Of a stretch of DNA of 64,000 bases, positions 38,838 through 51,400 are shown in pieces; position 1 is the first letter of the stretch, and every line of letters starts with the position of its first letter. Made by a program: the position numbers and the translations under genes. The notes beneath the pieces were generated by a model, which did not search any database, was not told the origin of the DNA, and saw nothing but the letters and a program-made list of their open reading frames with translations. Source of the DNA: Siphonodentalium dalli (taxonomy: Eukaryota > Mollusca > Scaphopoda > Gadilida > Siphonodentaliidae); assembly GCA_032622095.1 (NCBI GenBank), contig CP136061.1:120418754-120482753 (forward strand), in the 5' to 3' direction.

Positions 38838-39075
38838 CCCTTTCATGAAGGGAGCTGCGCTGGACCAGTACTAAAGATCCTGTGCCAATGCATTCTCTTA
38901 TATATTCAAGTCTTCCATAGGGAGACTTGCATATATATAAGAGAATGCACTGGCTTACAAGGTCAAGGTAAATATTGTTAGGTCAATGTATTCTCTTATA
39001 TATGCGAGTCTCCCATATATAAGTGAGTGGCACAGGGTTTTCGCAAAATTTTAGGAAGCTCCTGTCATGGAAGGA
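38838..39075. mobile_element. TTAA-flanked hairpin MITE (CCTTTCATGA family)
   Basis: Ends CCCTTTCATGA and TCATGGAAGG, TTAA on both sides. Contains two 'attctcttatatat' hairpins. It ends about 300 bases beyond the PSMA1 stop, within its probable 3' region. Confidence 0.8.
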
Positions 39076-39379
39076 TTAACAAATTCATTTTAAACAGTCA
39101 TCAGGAGATTAGTGCATATATTTCTTAGCTCCTCCTTTGATTCATACGAAGAAAATTACCTCCAAGATGGACAAGCAGCATCAATTCAATTGGAAACAAA
39201 GACAATGAAAGTAGTTCAAACTACTACACAGAAGTGATGGACATATGTGGTAAGAGCATGTATTATTAATTAAATTTTTGAAAAGTCTTGCATGACAGCC
39301 GACAAATATCCGTGAAGACGCCCAATATATGTACGGAATGATGCAGATGAAGTCTTGATCAATGTGAATTCCTACATTC

Positions 39380-39460
39380 TCACTGGTCCATTCGCTCCTC
39401 AGTTCTCGGTTCTGCGGGAGTTGGATCTGCTGGTCGACTGTCATCAGTGTCCATAGTGTC
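39380..39460 (-). CDS. PSMA1: PSMA1 terminal exon and stop
   Basis: Acceptor ttgtag|, then [20 protein letters not shown] and EERMDQ, TGA at 39380-39382. The acidic, Pro-rich end resembles the disordered tail of animal PSMA1. Confidence 0.9.
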   Translation of the reverse strand, partial: DTMDTDDSRPADPTPAEPRTEERMDQ

Positions 39461-42400
39461 CTACAAAGTACATGTCCATCATATATTACGAAATTGAAAG
39501 TTCGTTTATGAATTGAGTGACAAGAAAATAATGACAAATTTGCAACATACCAAGCCAAACAATATAAACAAAATACAGGTGCTAAAATATACCATGCCAG
39601 TTGATGTCAGCATCTCAATGAGATAATACAGAGATATATGAATTTCACCATAGGATGTGGCCATTTTCTGCATATGTTAGAGGAATAATAGGGTGGGGGA
39701 CAACATACCAGTATATATTTTTCTTAGATTTTAACACAACCTGGCAAACTAGAAACAAACTTTTCAGTTAATTGGGAAATCAAGATAAAGAAATCAATGA
39801 AATAAGGGAACAAGGAACAAAGTCTGAAGATGCTGAAACAGTGTTTCTGATACCAATTTTCTCTGTGGTTATGTTGGAACTAGAAAAGAGTTATCATTCT
39901 TAGTGACTGCCCCCAAATTTAATAATGAAAGAGGGAATTGAGGTTTAATAGTTGGAGTATAGTGAGGTAGTCAGTCTGTGTAAAGATATACTTAAGAGTG
40001 ACACTGACATACTGAGTCTATCGTAGTCTCATCGATATGCCATTTCTTGATAGCGTGAAGGCTTCCCCCAAATAATGTCAGACTGTGTTATGTTAATTGT
40101 TTTGATTGGATGCCTTTACCTTGGGCTACTAACAGTGCATTCTGATTGGTGCTAATGAGGCCTAAAAAAAAAATACCTTTGTTTCCCCTAACCCGCCCGC
40201 ACCTATTAAAACCTCCCGCACCAAATTTTTTAATTTTTTTGAAAATAAAAGAAAATAGCTGCCGACGCTGTTTGTCTCAGTTCGTCGCTTTATAATAGGC
40301 CCCGTTTCTAATGACTCAACGTCCGGACGCATTTCGTAAAATGGCGGCGCCCACGGAAAATAAAAAATATATCGTTTTCGTTTAAATCTTCTAGTGATGA
40401 GCCGATAATCGGGAACGACAATCGGAATCGGCCGATTGTGGCCCATCGGATGACAATCGGTACTCGGGTTTCAACATCGGCATTTCCGATTGTCTAAATA
40501 GAAATCAGGTGCTTGTTTTTCTTCAATAAACTGTTTTAAATATGACGATGTTTTGTTGAATAAATGACCAGTAAACATGGGGAAAGTGATTTACCAAACA
40601 CAAACTTGATATACAGCCATCTCCTCTTCAATACACCGGCTGTACCTGGGTCTATGTTTGAACAATATATTAGTGGGGATCGCCAGGAAACACGTGACAC
40701 TTTGGGTTAGTCTTAGAGCCAGGCTGCGATGATGACGCCGTGATTGTGCGTAATCATAAATTATATGATGATGTACACAAATTACATCTCATGGGACTCA
40801 TGTACGCCGATACATAACTTTATTGTTCGTCAACATGTAGACATTTTTATTTATGTATGTCAAACTATCAAAAATCAAAATGTATGCATACGCAGCACAA
40901 CAAATCTATCTATATAGTACACACAGCGTAAAACAGGTATAAACTGTAGAAACCGAAAGTGCATGTCACGTGACATTTAATTGCGCAGCTGACTTCACTG
41001 TTCAATTAAATTGAGCATATTATAACATGTGTATCAGTTGTCAGGACGCAGGAATAAAAACTACAAGCATTAATAGTCAGATATTAAAAAGAATTAAAGA
41101 AATTTATTTATTAGTTTTACCATCTGTAATTAATCTTTTCAAAGTCTTTCACCCAACACAACTTTCCATTAATGATTAACTTTAAATAGTCAAAGACAAT
41201 GTCATTCCATCCAGTCAGCCTCGTGTGACGTCACATATAGGTCACCACCAATGATTATTTTGATGACCATGCCGAAATCGACAATCAAATCGTGTCTGCG
41301 AAATTGACATGAACATGGTGTAACTTGCAACTAGTTCAGTCGGCTCATTTCCTTTGATGTGATGTCTTTGAATTGGGATCAAAGAAAAATGCCGTTTGAT
41401 GAATTGTTATCAAAAACGGGCCGTGGATATGTCGTCATGCACGTGTCTACATCAAACTTTCAAACTATTTGTTGTGGAATAGCCTAGAATACATGGGTAA
41501 GTTAATGCATTGCATCGTCGATTCGTCGATACAATACATTACAATAAATACACCAAGGCCCCGTACCACAGCCTCTGCAGGACATGTGCCTGTATACGTG
41601 TTTCAAGAACACCATACGGGTGGTACGGACAACGTTGTCGTTAAATGTAGTTTGGACTTGGATTCAAAGGAAACGTTTAACGTTAAAAACACAGGGACCT
41701 GTAACACGCTCCGCTGCCCGCCCCCCCTTTTGCGATGCCCATATACGCCGCTTCTATATACGCGCCTGCTTCACGTTAATGGTAGTAATATAGAGACCAT
41801 TAACGTGAAGCAGGCGCGTATATAGAAGCGGCGCGTATATGGACAGTGCAAAAGGGGGGCGGGCAGCGGAGCGCGTTACAGGCCCCTGTGGTTGAAAAGG
41901 AGTGTTTTGTTGGCGATATTTTAAACACTTTTAAAGTGAAAATGGTGGTATATGTTGGTATGGGATATTTTTGATTGAATTGGTATTGAATATTTACTTT
42001 TTATTGTACTTTGTGATTTTAAATACAAATAAATACTATGCTATTCTATTTTATGCCTTGTGTCTTGCTGATCTCCTTCCAATATCATAATATGAAGCTT
42101 CCAGCATTCAAATCACACCTGACATGTATATATAGATGGGAAAGTGAGAACTTTTGGGAGATTTTCACAAAAAAAAAAATCCTGCTCGCCCGCACCTATA
42201 TTTTTCAGCTCCGTTAGGGGAAACAAAGGTATTTTTTTTTTAGGCCTGACTCTGAATCCAGCAGTTCGGGAAATACAAAGTATATGACAGCTAATCAGAC
42301 CCAGTGTTATATAGATATGGGTATGTAGTTAACTTAGATTGATTAACCCTTCAATTACTGAATGGATTCTCGATTTAATTCTAAAAGTATCTCTTGGAAT

Positions 42401-45400
42401 CTTCCATACTTTATTTGTAGGGATATTCAGATATCTAAAGTCAAATTAGACTATGAAGTAGTTACCTCAGCGGCTGGTGCAGCATCATCAGCGGCGGGGG
42501 CTGGAGCAGGGTGTGATCTCTCCTCACCCTCAATCATTGCTAGCTAAACAATCTAGTCAAGGAAAGTATTAAAATAATGAAAACTACTATTTTGTTAACT
42601 AGAGACAGCAAACCTAAATTTCAGTGCTCTACCTGGAACCTAAGAATGAATTTGGTGGAGTAGGGCAATTTAGGCCCAGTTATAAGTCAGTATTAACTCA
42701 GTAAGATGCAATGCATGTTAAGCCATTCAACAATAGTACAATCAGAACAAATCCTACTCAAATAGTTCAGGTGGGAAATTTTATTTCCAGTTTCTTACCC
42801 CAGGACATTTTTTTCTAAGTGCATTGATTTTCTTGTGAAATTAACTACCAAAATACAGATGCCGAAAACACTTCACAAGTCAATTTGAGCAACCCTTGAA
42901 ATTGGTATTTTTTCTCTACGGCGTTCCTTTAGGATTGCCTGAAATTCTATATTGACTTTTACGGCTTTCTTTGGCATTAGCTAATTTAGATGGCTGATTT
43001 GAGTATGAATTCTGTAAATATATTTTTGTTAGTTTTTGTTGAGCAGCAAGAGGACTCATCCACATTTGCATTCACTATTTTTGAAGTTGGTTTCATTATG
43101 TACTTTTGGAACAATTCCACCATTACTAGCAACTTGTTTGTTAAAAATTATATTTTATACAGTGTTTTATAACCTATTAAATATATTTTCCATAATATGG
43201 AAACCAGCTTGATGAACTATGTTTACACCTCTCGTTGACTTTCTATCACTGAGGATTATTGTAGGCAGGCAAACAAGAGGTTGCACCTCGGGTGGTGCAT
43301 GCCCCCATGGTGCCAAATTAAAACAAGCAGGACAGAACCCAAATTTAACATAAACAAAGAATAAATAACTCTAAAAGTGAAAATGCAAACATCACCAACA
43401 CTACATTGAAAGGCATTGTGATGGCCATATCAAACTTCATTGAGATCATATAATAGAGATGGGCGGTTGTGAAAATTTGCCTCGGTTTCGGTTGTGGAAA
43501 AAGAGTTGAGTCTCGGTTTCGGTTTTTATTAATAAAAATTACTAATGTGAACAAAATCTAATTATGCTTCATCATATTACAAAGAAAACACACCAATTGT
43601 ATCACCATAACTTGTGAGGTACATGTCCTTTTATAATATTAAATTATGTATCATATTGTTACTATTACATGTATATTGTTAATGTCCATGTCGAGTGGCA
43701 GTGCTAGAATGCAAGTGAGTCTGTGGATTGTGTATGACTGCAATTCAGCATCATATGATCATAAGTGTGAAATAATATAATGATCATTTATATTGGCATA
43801 AAACTAATGTGTGTGACTAGATATATGTGTATAGTTATGATTTGAAAAATAAAATTTGAAATAAACAACAAAATGAAAATAAAACATGACTAGAATCTCT
43901 CAATCACATTATCTGGCTATATGCCTATTACCATATTTAGGGAACATAATATTGTACACACTATACAGTATACATGCATCCAATACAAGTCACCTGAATG
44001 GGTGCTATTTCTCAACAGTTTACCGACAAACGGTATAATTCATTCCGGCTCCGATTCCGGCATAACATTTTTAATCAACGGCGCACAAATATATTTGACG
44101 ATTTAACATCCAAACAGTGATCAAAACTAATAGGGAATGCGGGTAACAATCATTGATACCTTTTGATATCGTATCCTCGTTATCAAATTCACCTTTCAGA
44201 GTATTTGTACGGCCTTAATGATTAAAATAACATGAGAAATAAACTGACTTTTGTTGTGTTTACTACAGCGAAAATAGGTGTACACGGAAGCAACGTAATT
44301 AATTCGTCGCGCGATTTCACCATGCGAACTCCTTTCTGCATATATTACAGGCGGCACACTTAGATTTCTTATCTTTCTTTGAAAAATATTTCCACACAGG
44401 ACTCGTTTGTTCGTCGTGTTCTGCCATGATGACAGGAAGTTGTGACAACCGAAACTACGGGTTTTCCCAACTTACCACGGTTGTCATTTCCGGTTTTTCC
44501 CGACAACCGAAACCGAACTGATTCCACGGTTAACCGCCCATCTCTATCATATAACACATGGATGTGATATTCAGGTAGTCGAACAAAAAACCATTATCTA
44601 GGAAGGATAACCCCAGAACAGAAAATGCAAACGTCATTATTCACTCTTTTGAAAGTTTGAAAGCACTCCTTATGGCAAACATCCATTCAAAATTTGATTC
44701 CGATCCGATAACCGATGGCTGAGATTTTAAGGTGAATGGACAAATAACCATTATTTCCAAATAAACAAAGAATGATAACTCTAAAACAAACAATTCAAAT
44801 GTCATTGGGCAAGCTTTTGAAAGCACTGCTGATGGTGAACCTCCATAAAAAATATATTGAGATTTCATGAACCATGGCTGAGATATCTGCACGGATGGAC
44901 CAAAATAATCAAGATTTCCAGGTAAACAAATAAGGTATTAAGGATAAATCAAGAATGGAAAACACGAAAATCATTGGCCATTCTTTTGAAAGCAGTCACA
45001 ATGGTGAACATCCACAACAAATTTCTCCCATGGCTGAGATATATGCCGGGACACACAGATAAAGTCATTCCACTATACACCCCCCATTTTTCTTCAAAAA
45101 GTGGGGTATAAAATTGGAATTAGAACATAAATGAAAGGATACATATTTTGCAATGTCATCATTGTCATATATTGTGAAGTCAGTATCTTTGCCGACAATC
45201 CCCAATGAGCAGTTCTGGAATGAGAAATATGTTAGTTAGAGGCATCTATATAAAGTAACACAATATAGATGGGAATAAATATAAGCAGAAACAAGAGCAT
45301 CGCTAGGGCGCGGCAAAATACTATCATGGTAATTTCAACAAGAGGGTGAATTTGGTGATGCTAGCCTACTGTGCATGATAGCGTTGCTAAATTCACCCTC

Positions 45401-48400
45401 TGAGGACCTCATTCTGCAAATGCAGACACAATATATACAGGCTTGATAGTAATTATACTGTATCATTGGTTTTAACATGGGAAAATAATGAAATTGAGTT
45501 GAAGAGCCTACTTTTTCTGATTCACTAACACATGACTGATCATACCTTTGTAAGATGACAGGAATCGAATGATAACACCATTATAGACTCATTAGTGGTT
45601 TTAATGCACACAAGCTTTTGGCCTTCTGTGAAGCTTTTATCAAGTGAAATGACAACAGATGAAACACATTAGAAATGTGTTTCATCTACATGTATTGTCA
45701 TTTGACTTCATAAAGGTTTCAAAGAAGGCCGAAAGCTTGTGTGCATTATACACTAATGAGTCTATAAACGTGTTTTCATTCATTCAATTCATGTCATCTT
45801 ATTACTTGATCAAGACTCATCCAGCTATACATATACATCATCATACCTTTATAGTAAGCTCTATCTCAGAAGGTAGTGTATCTCTCAATGCTCTTAATCC
45901 GTGCTTGATTAAATCATCCAATTCACCTGCAAGGTAAAATGCGCAAACATGATATTGGCAAGCCTGTGTCTGTCATTTGCAGACGTTATCCGACACAGTG
46001 GGCTAACATCACTACATTCACCCTCTGGGGACCTCATTTTACTTAGGCCTCATCTTCTGTATATATAGTCTCAAATTAACATTGTTTTTAGTTACTTTTC
46101 CCCTTCTGGGAAGTTTCTATACGCCCTAATATGCAGAAGACAAAATTTGTAATCGAGGTGACCAATGGGTGAACATCATCAACTTCAACAGGGGAACTTT
46201 AGTCTGATCATAGGTCTCCCACAGCTGTTGAGGCCTAAGCAGAATGAGGTTCCTAGGGTGAATTTGGTGATGCTAGCCATGCAGGATAGCATCACTAAAT
46301 TCACGCTAAAGGGACCTCATTCTGCAAATGACACACATTATTTCCAGGCTTGGATATTGGAGAATATTTGGGGCCTACCTCGTCTCAGTATAATTAAGTG
46401 GGCTAAATTTGTACAATATAGATAAATAATAGAAATGAACAAAGACGATTCTTCAATCAGGAAATAAAGTTTAATGTACTCCACTGAATTGGATATTCAG
46501 GGATTTGAGAATGGAAAAAGTTTGTGAACTTGCCGGCAAATGAAATCTACAAATTTACAAATTAACAAAATAGGACACGTTTATCTGTATACAAGTCTAT
46601 GTAATTCAATCTACCAAAAAATTGAAAAGAAAGTGCAGGAAAAGCACTTTTTATCGACATTACATGTTATGAAGTCAGATATCCTTTTTCCGGTGATCAC
46701 ATCTCTGGGTACGTTCCATGGGGTTAGTCTAAACAACTTCTTGTTAATCTTATCTATAGTATACAGCTTTCCAGTTGAACTTGATTAAGCAACTCTTGCC
46801 TGCGTAGTATATGATGTGCATCGTCAATTCAAACTTTGTGTATGCTTCAGCATATGAATCAGAAACAGTTAGTAGCTCTCGATTAATCAGAATGCGTGTT
46901 TTAGCGACAAATATTCAACTTGAACATCTAGAATCTAACAGAATAAAGCATAACTTCAGGCTTCGAATCACAATGGAACTTAGAAGTGACGTATACATTC
47001 AAGCCTCAAATTGAATCTTGTAATTACACAACTTACTAATGTGGGGTGATACTATTTACCGAGAACAACCGAGAACAAATCTAAAATTATTAATTAAGTC
47101 ATAATGAGATCCGAGCATTACTGTTCAAGTTATGAGCTGAACAGACATCGGATGGATCAAACAGCCAACATTTCCAGATAAACAAAGATGAATTACTCTA
47201 GAATGGAAAAGCAGAACAGAACAATGGAACCCCCTATTGAATGTCCTCATAGCAGTGAACATCTATACCAAATCCCATTGAGATCCCAGTACAACTGTAG
47301 AAGTTACGACATGAACAGACACCAGACGAACCAAAAAGCCAACATTTCCAGATGAACAAAGATGTATAACTCTAGAATGGAAAATCCGAACAAAACGATG
47401 GAACCCTCTATTGAATGCCCTCATAGTAGTGAACATCCATACAAAATTTCATTGAGATCCGAGCACTACTGTTCAGGTTATGACATGAACAGACACCAGA
47501 TGGACCAAAAAATCCAACATTTCGAGATAAACAAAGATGAATAACTCTAGATTGGAAAATCCGAACAAAACGATGGAACCCTCTTTTTAATGTCCTCATA
47601 GTTGTGAACATCCACACCAAATTTGGTTGAGATCCCAGCACAACTGTTGAAGTTACGACATGAACAGACACCAGACGAACCAAAAAGCCACTATTTCCAG
47701 ATAAACAAAGATGAATAACTCTAGAATGGAAAATCCAAACAAAATGATGGAACCCTCTATTTAATGTCCTCATAATAGTGAACATCCATACCTAATTTCA
47801 TTAAGATCCGAGCACTACTGTTCAAGTTATGACACGAACAGACATCGGACGGACGTACGGACTCACGCACGCACGGACACACGGACGGACGGACAGGTGC
47901 AAAACAGTATACCCCCCTTTAAAAAAAAAAAGGGGGTATAATAATGTTCAATTATAGTGTATATATCAATCTTAAGTGAATATTATACCATATTGACCTT
48001 CTAAATGACATATATGTAGTTATTATGGGTACCGATATACTAAGAACCTGAAACATAGCAGCTGCCTTGTTCTCGGTTGGCGGTAACACAAAGGCATGAG
48101 TTGTGCCTAGGTGTTAATTAACTAAGAACTAAATCAGCAAGTGAATGTGGATCGAACAGTTATTCATGATATGATGATATATATATAGAACCATATTTAA
48201 CGTTCGAAAGAAAAATAAAAACATATCGGTCCATGAACAACATCATTAAATTATCTCGAAAACTAGAGGAACAAAATACTATGTGGGCAATGCACATGTC
48301 TATAGGCCCTGTGACTATAGGCAAAAAAACTTTAAAGCTGCAGACCATGTCTGCCGGGCAAAAGCCCAGATAAAAGCTGATGGGAGTTTTCTTTTTCATA

Positions 48401-51400
48401 AAATCTATTATGACAAATTAGCAAGCCTATTTAATAACGTGTTCACACTCTTGTCAAACCGAGAAGACACTACAAACCGAGAACAAGCTTATAGTTAATT
48501 AATCAATACTCTCAGCCGATGCGCTGCACGTTAAAACCAGATTTCCGCAAGGTATATAACGATTACAATTGGTTAAGAATATATATGTCGGTTAAATGCA
48601 TAAAAGTTAACATTTTAATGAAAATATGGATGTCTACTGAATATGTCTATAATGTTTACTGATATTTTAAGTATATAACACGTTATTTAATGCATATTTG
48701 GCATTTTAAATTAAAACTTTTTCTCGGTAAATTCGCGACCTGAGTTCCAATCTGTTCTAAGTGCATTTTGTATGGGGTGGGTGAGACACAACAAAGCCAA
48801 GATTCCCAGTTGATGTTTGAAATGTCCATGATGCTACCACATACCCAAATAATAGTAAATATACCACATACCAATGTCCGCTTTGATATAGAGTAAGTGT
48901 GGAAATGTCCGGTGGGTAAATGTCCGGGTGGGGAAATGTCCGCTTTGCCATTTCAAGGGCGGGTGGGGAAATGTCCGGTGGGGAAATGTCCGGGATTTAC
49001 GAAGAAACACCTCTTTGTATACACAACTTAATGAATTTTGATCACCAATCAGACCCATCATGTAGATAGTTCTTAGTTAATTAACACCTAGGCACGACTC
49101 ATGCCTTTGTGTTACCGCCAACCGAGAACAAGGCGGCTGCTATGTTTCAGGTTCTTAGTATATCGGTACCCATAATAACTACATATATGTCATCTAAAAG
49201 GTCAAACATGTTATAATATTCACTTCAGATTGATATATACACTATAATTGAATATTATTATGACTTAACTATTAATTTTAGACTTGTTTTTGGTTGTCCT
49301 CGGTAAATAGTATCTCTGCTAATGTACCTAGACAGGCCTAGTGTGCTGGTCATTTGCAGAATGAGGTCCCCAGAGGGTGAATGTAGTGATGCTACAGCAG
49401 GCTAGCATAACTAAATTCACCCTCTGGGGACCTCATTCTGCTTCTATCTTTATTATCAAATTTCTTTAGAAACTTCTTTAGAATGTTTCTTTTTTAGTTT
49501 AAATAGTTTATCTGTATGCCCAAATTGGGAGGCGACACAATGCATTATCGAGATGCCCAATGGGTGAACATCAACATCTTAACCATATGGGAACTTAAAT
49601 CTGTACTGTGTCTAGGTCTCCAATAGCAGATGAGGCCATGCAGAATGAGGTTCCCAGAGGATGAATTTGGTGACCCTGGACCACTGTGCGGGGTAACACA
49701 CCCATCTGGGGACCTCATTCTGCAAATGACCAGCACCATGTATTGAGGCCTGGTGCCAGGTATCATAATGGTTGTTAAATAAATACTTTGACACAAATCA
49801 AGTTTGTACTTTGGGATTTCCCCTCGGTTATACATTTTAGTTTCGTTCCGGTTCTTAATCCGTAAATATCTAATCAAGGGGCGCAACTCTTCCTTCTTCC
49901 ATTGTTGATGAAAACACAATGATAGCCGGAGTTTCGCTGCCGGGAGAAGCTTCTAAATACGAATATTTCAGGTTACAGGTTATTCACAAAAGTGAAAAGA
50001 TAATATAAAGACTGATGCGATATAATTTATCAAATCAAATTTCCTTTACATTCAGTGAACTAGAGACATTCAATGAAGAGAAAAAAACAATAGAGAAAAG
50101 TTTGTCAACAGATCGCGCACAAGACGTTGAACCTGACACTCCACATAGTTTAATTATGAATGTAGCAAAAGTGACAATCGACCAACAGCATGTTACTGTT
50201 ATGCATTTAATGTACTTATGTATGTGAGAAAGTCTGCTGTTTGTCCAGAAAATGCTATAAATTGGTTGCATCTAATAGTACCACAATTTTTGATGAAAAT
50301 GTATCTCTAACATTTTGTGTGCAGCTGGCGCTTCAATATCAATTCAATCAAAGCTTTCATTGAAGTTGGATTTTCATTTAACTAAAGGAATACCCATTTA
50401 TTTTATAGAAAAATCATTTGGGTTTTTCTTCCACTCCTCCATTTACAGGTTTTTTCCAAAATGTTCATAAAACAAGCAATAAAATTGCCCTGGCCTTGAG
50501 GCCAAGCCACCAAAACAAATATTATTTGAATCTCAGACACAGCGGCATTGATTTTTTGTGCCGCGTTTGTCAAATTTATTGGGGGTGACATGACTGTTTA
50601 ATACTGAGCGCTAAACATATCACGAAAATAGGAAATGTGACCACCTAGAGTTATGTTGATCTATGCATAACTTAAGTTGTTTCAAGCAATTCTAACACAG
50701 GAGGCTGGGGAAATACCATACCGTTGATCATCTCCTAACAGCATTGGGAATTGAGTATCATTTTAATGAAAATTGGGTCCAAAATGCTATTGGACTGGGT
50801 AAAATTCCAGAGTTATTTCAAAATGCGGAATAAGCTCGGAAATGGAACAAACACAGAACAAACATGTGCTCATGTATTGATTTCATACAGTCCCACTGGG
50901 GTTGAAGTATAACTGATGTATGGTATCATAACTTCTGATGATGGGTGACATATATAAATTTACCAGAATTATGTGATATTTGGTTGTCTTTAATCTATTT
51001 CGTTTGAGTAGGAATCGTTATTGATCCACATTTATTTATATGAATTCCGTGATATTGCTATAACTGAATACGAGTGTAAACAATCATCAACATGTGCCGA
51101 CAGCATGTTGCTGTCAGCCAAATTATTTACCAGAACAAAAAAATAAGAAAATGTCAGAACATACCCGATCGACTCAAAATAGTTTGAGAACTCAAAATAG
51201 TGCTCTTGCATGTTAAAGTTGGCACTCGTGGGGTGGGAATTATATAATCACATCAGAAATAAAAAATAACAAGAGTATCGCTAGGGCGTGGCAAAATATG
51301 CCTGTGGTAATTCCAACAAAGGGACATAACTCTGGTGAAAATTGGCATCCGCAACCCTAATTTGAACTGTATTTTGTGCTAGTAAACCCAAATACCAAAT

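Larger units (their letters stand above)
35685..39379. other. Intergenic between convergent genes
   Basis: The membrane protein (plus) and PSMA1 (minus) converge here. It holds a poly-G run at 36181-36198, MITEs at 36222-36358, 37001-37475 and 38838-39075, a MITE fragment at 38681-38716, and diverged 'aactctaaaatatgg' repeats at 37990-38240. The two near-identical halves 35820-35900 and 35895-35975 ('ataatggacac', 'atagtcgtc') are a local duplication. Confidence 0.6.
39461..42465. other. PSMA1: Last PSMA1 intron
   Basis: Occupied mainly by the TIR element at 40159-42246. 39590-40150 shows no coding signal. Confidence 0.6.
42544..45142 (-). other. PSMA1: GT-AG U12-type intron of PSMA1
   Basis: Donor GTATCCTTTC and branch TTCCTTGAC (42564-42556) with the branch A about 13 bases from the AG acceptor, matching the minor-class consensus. 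A 1093-bp hAT element (43454-44546) and 'aactctaaaac' repeats fill it. Confidence 0.85.
47050..49310. mobile_element. Large inverted-repeat element
   Basis: The left arm (47050-47105 continued at 47938-48130) and right arm (49068-49310) are complementary over about 245 bases, sharing GATACTATTTACCGAG at the ends and 'ttaattaacacctaggca' at the inner edge. The left arm is split by the tandem array at 47106-47937. No transposase seen. Confidence 0.75.

Noticed and set aside
47408-47785. 125-residue minus-strand frame with internal repeats
   Set aside because: It is the translation of the 174-bp tandem array.
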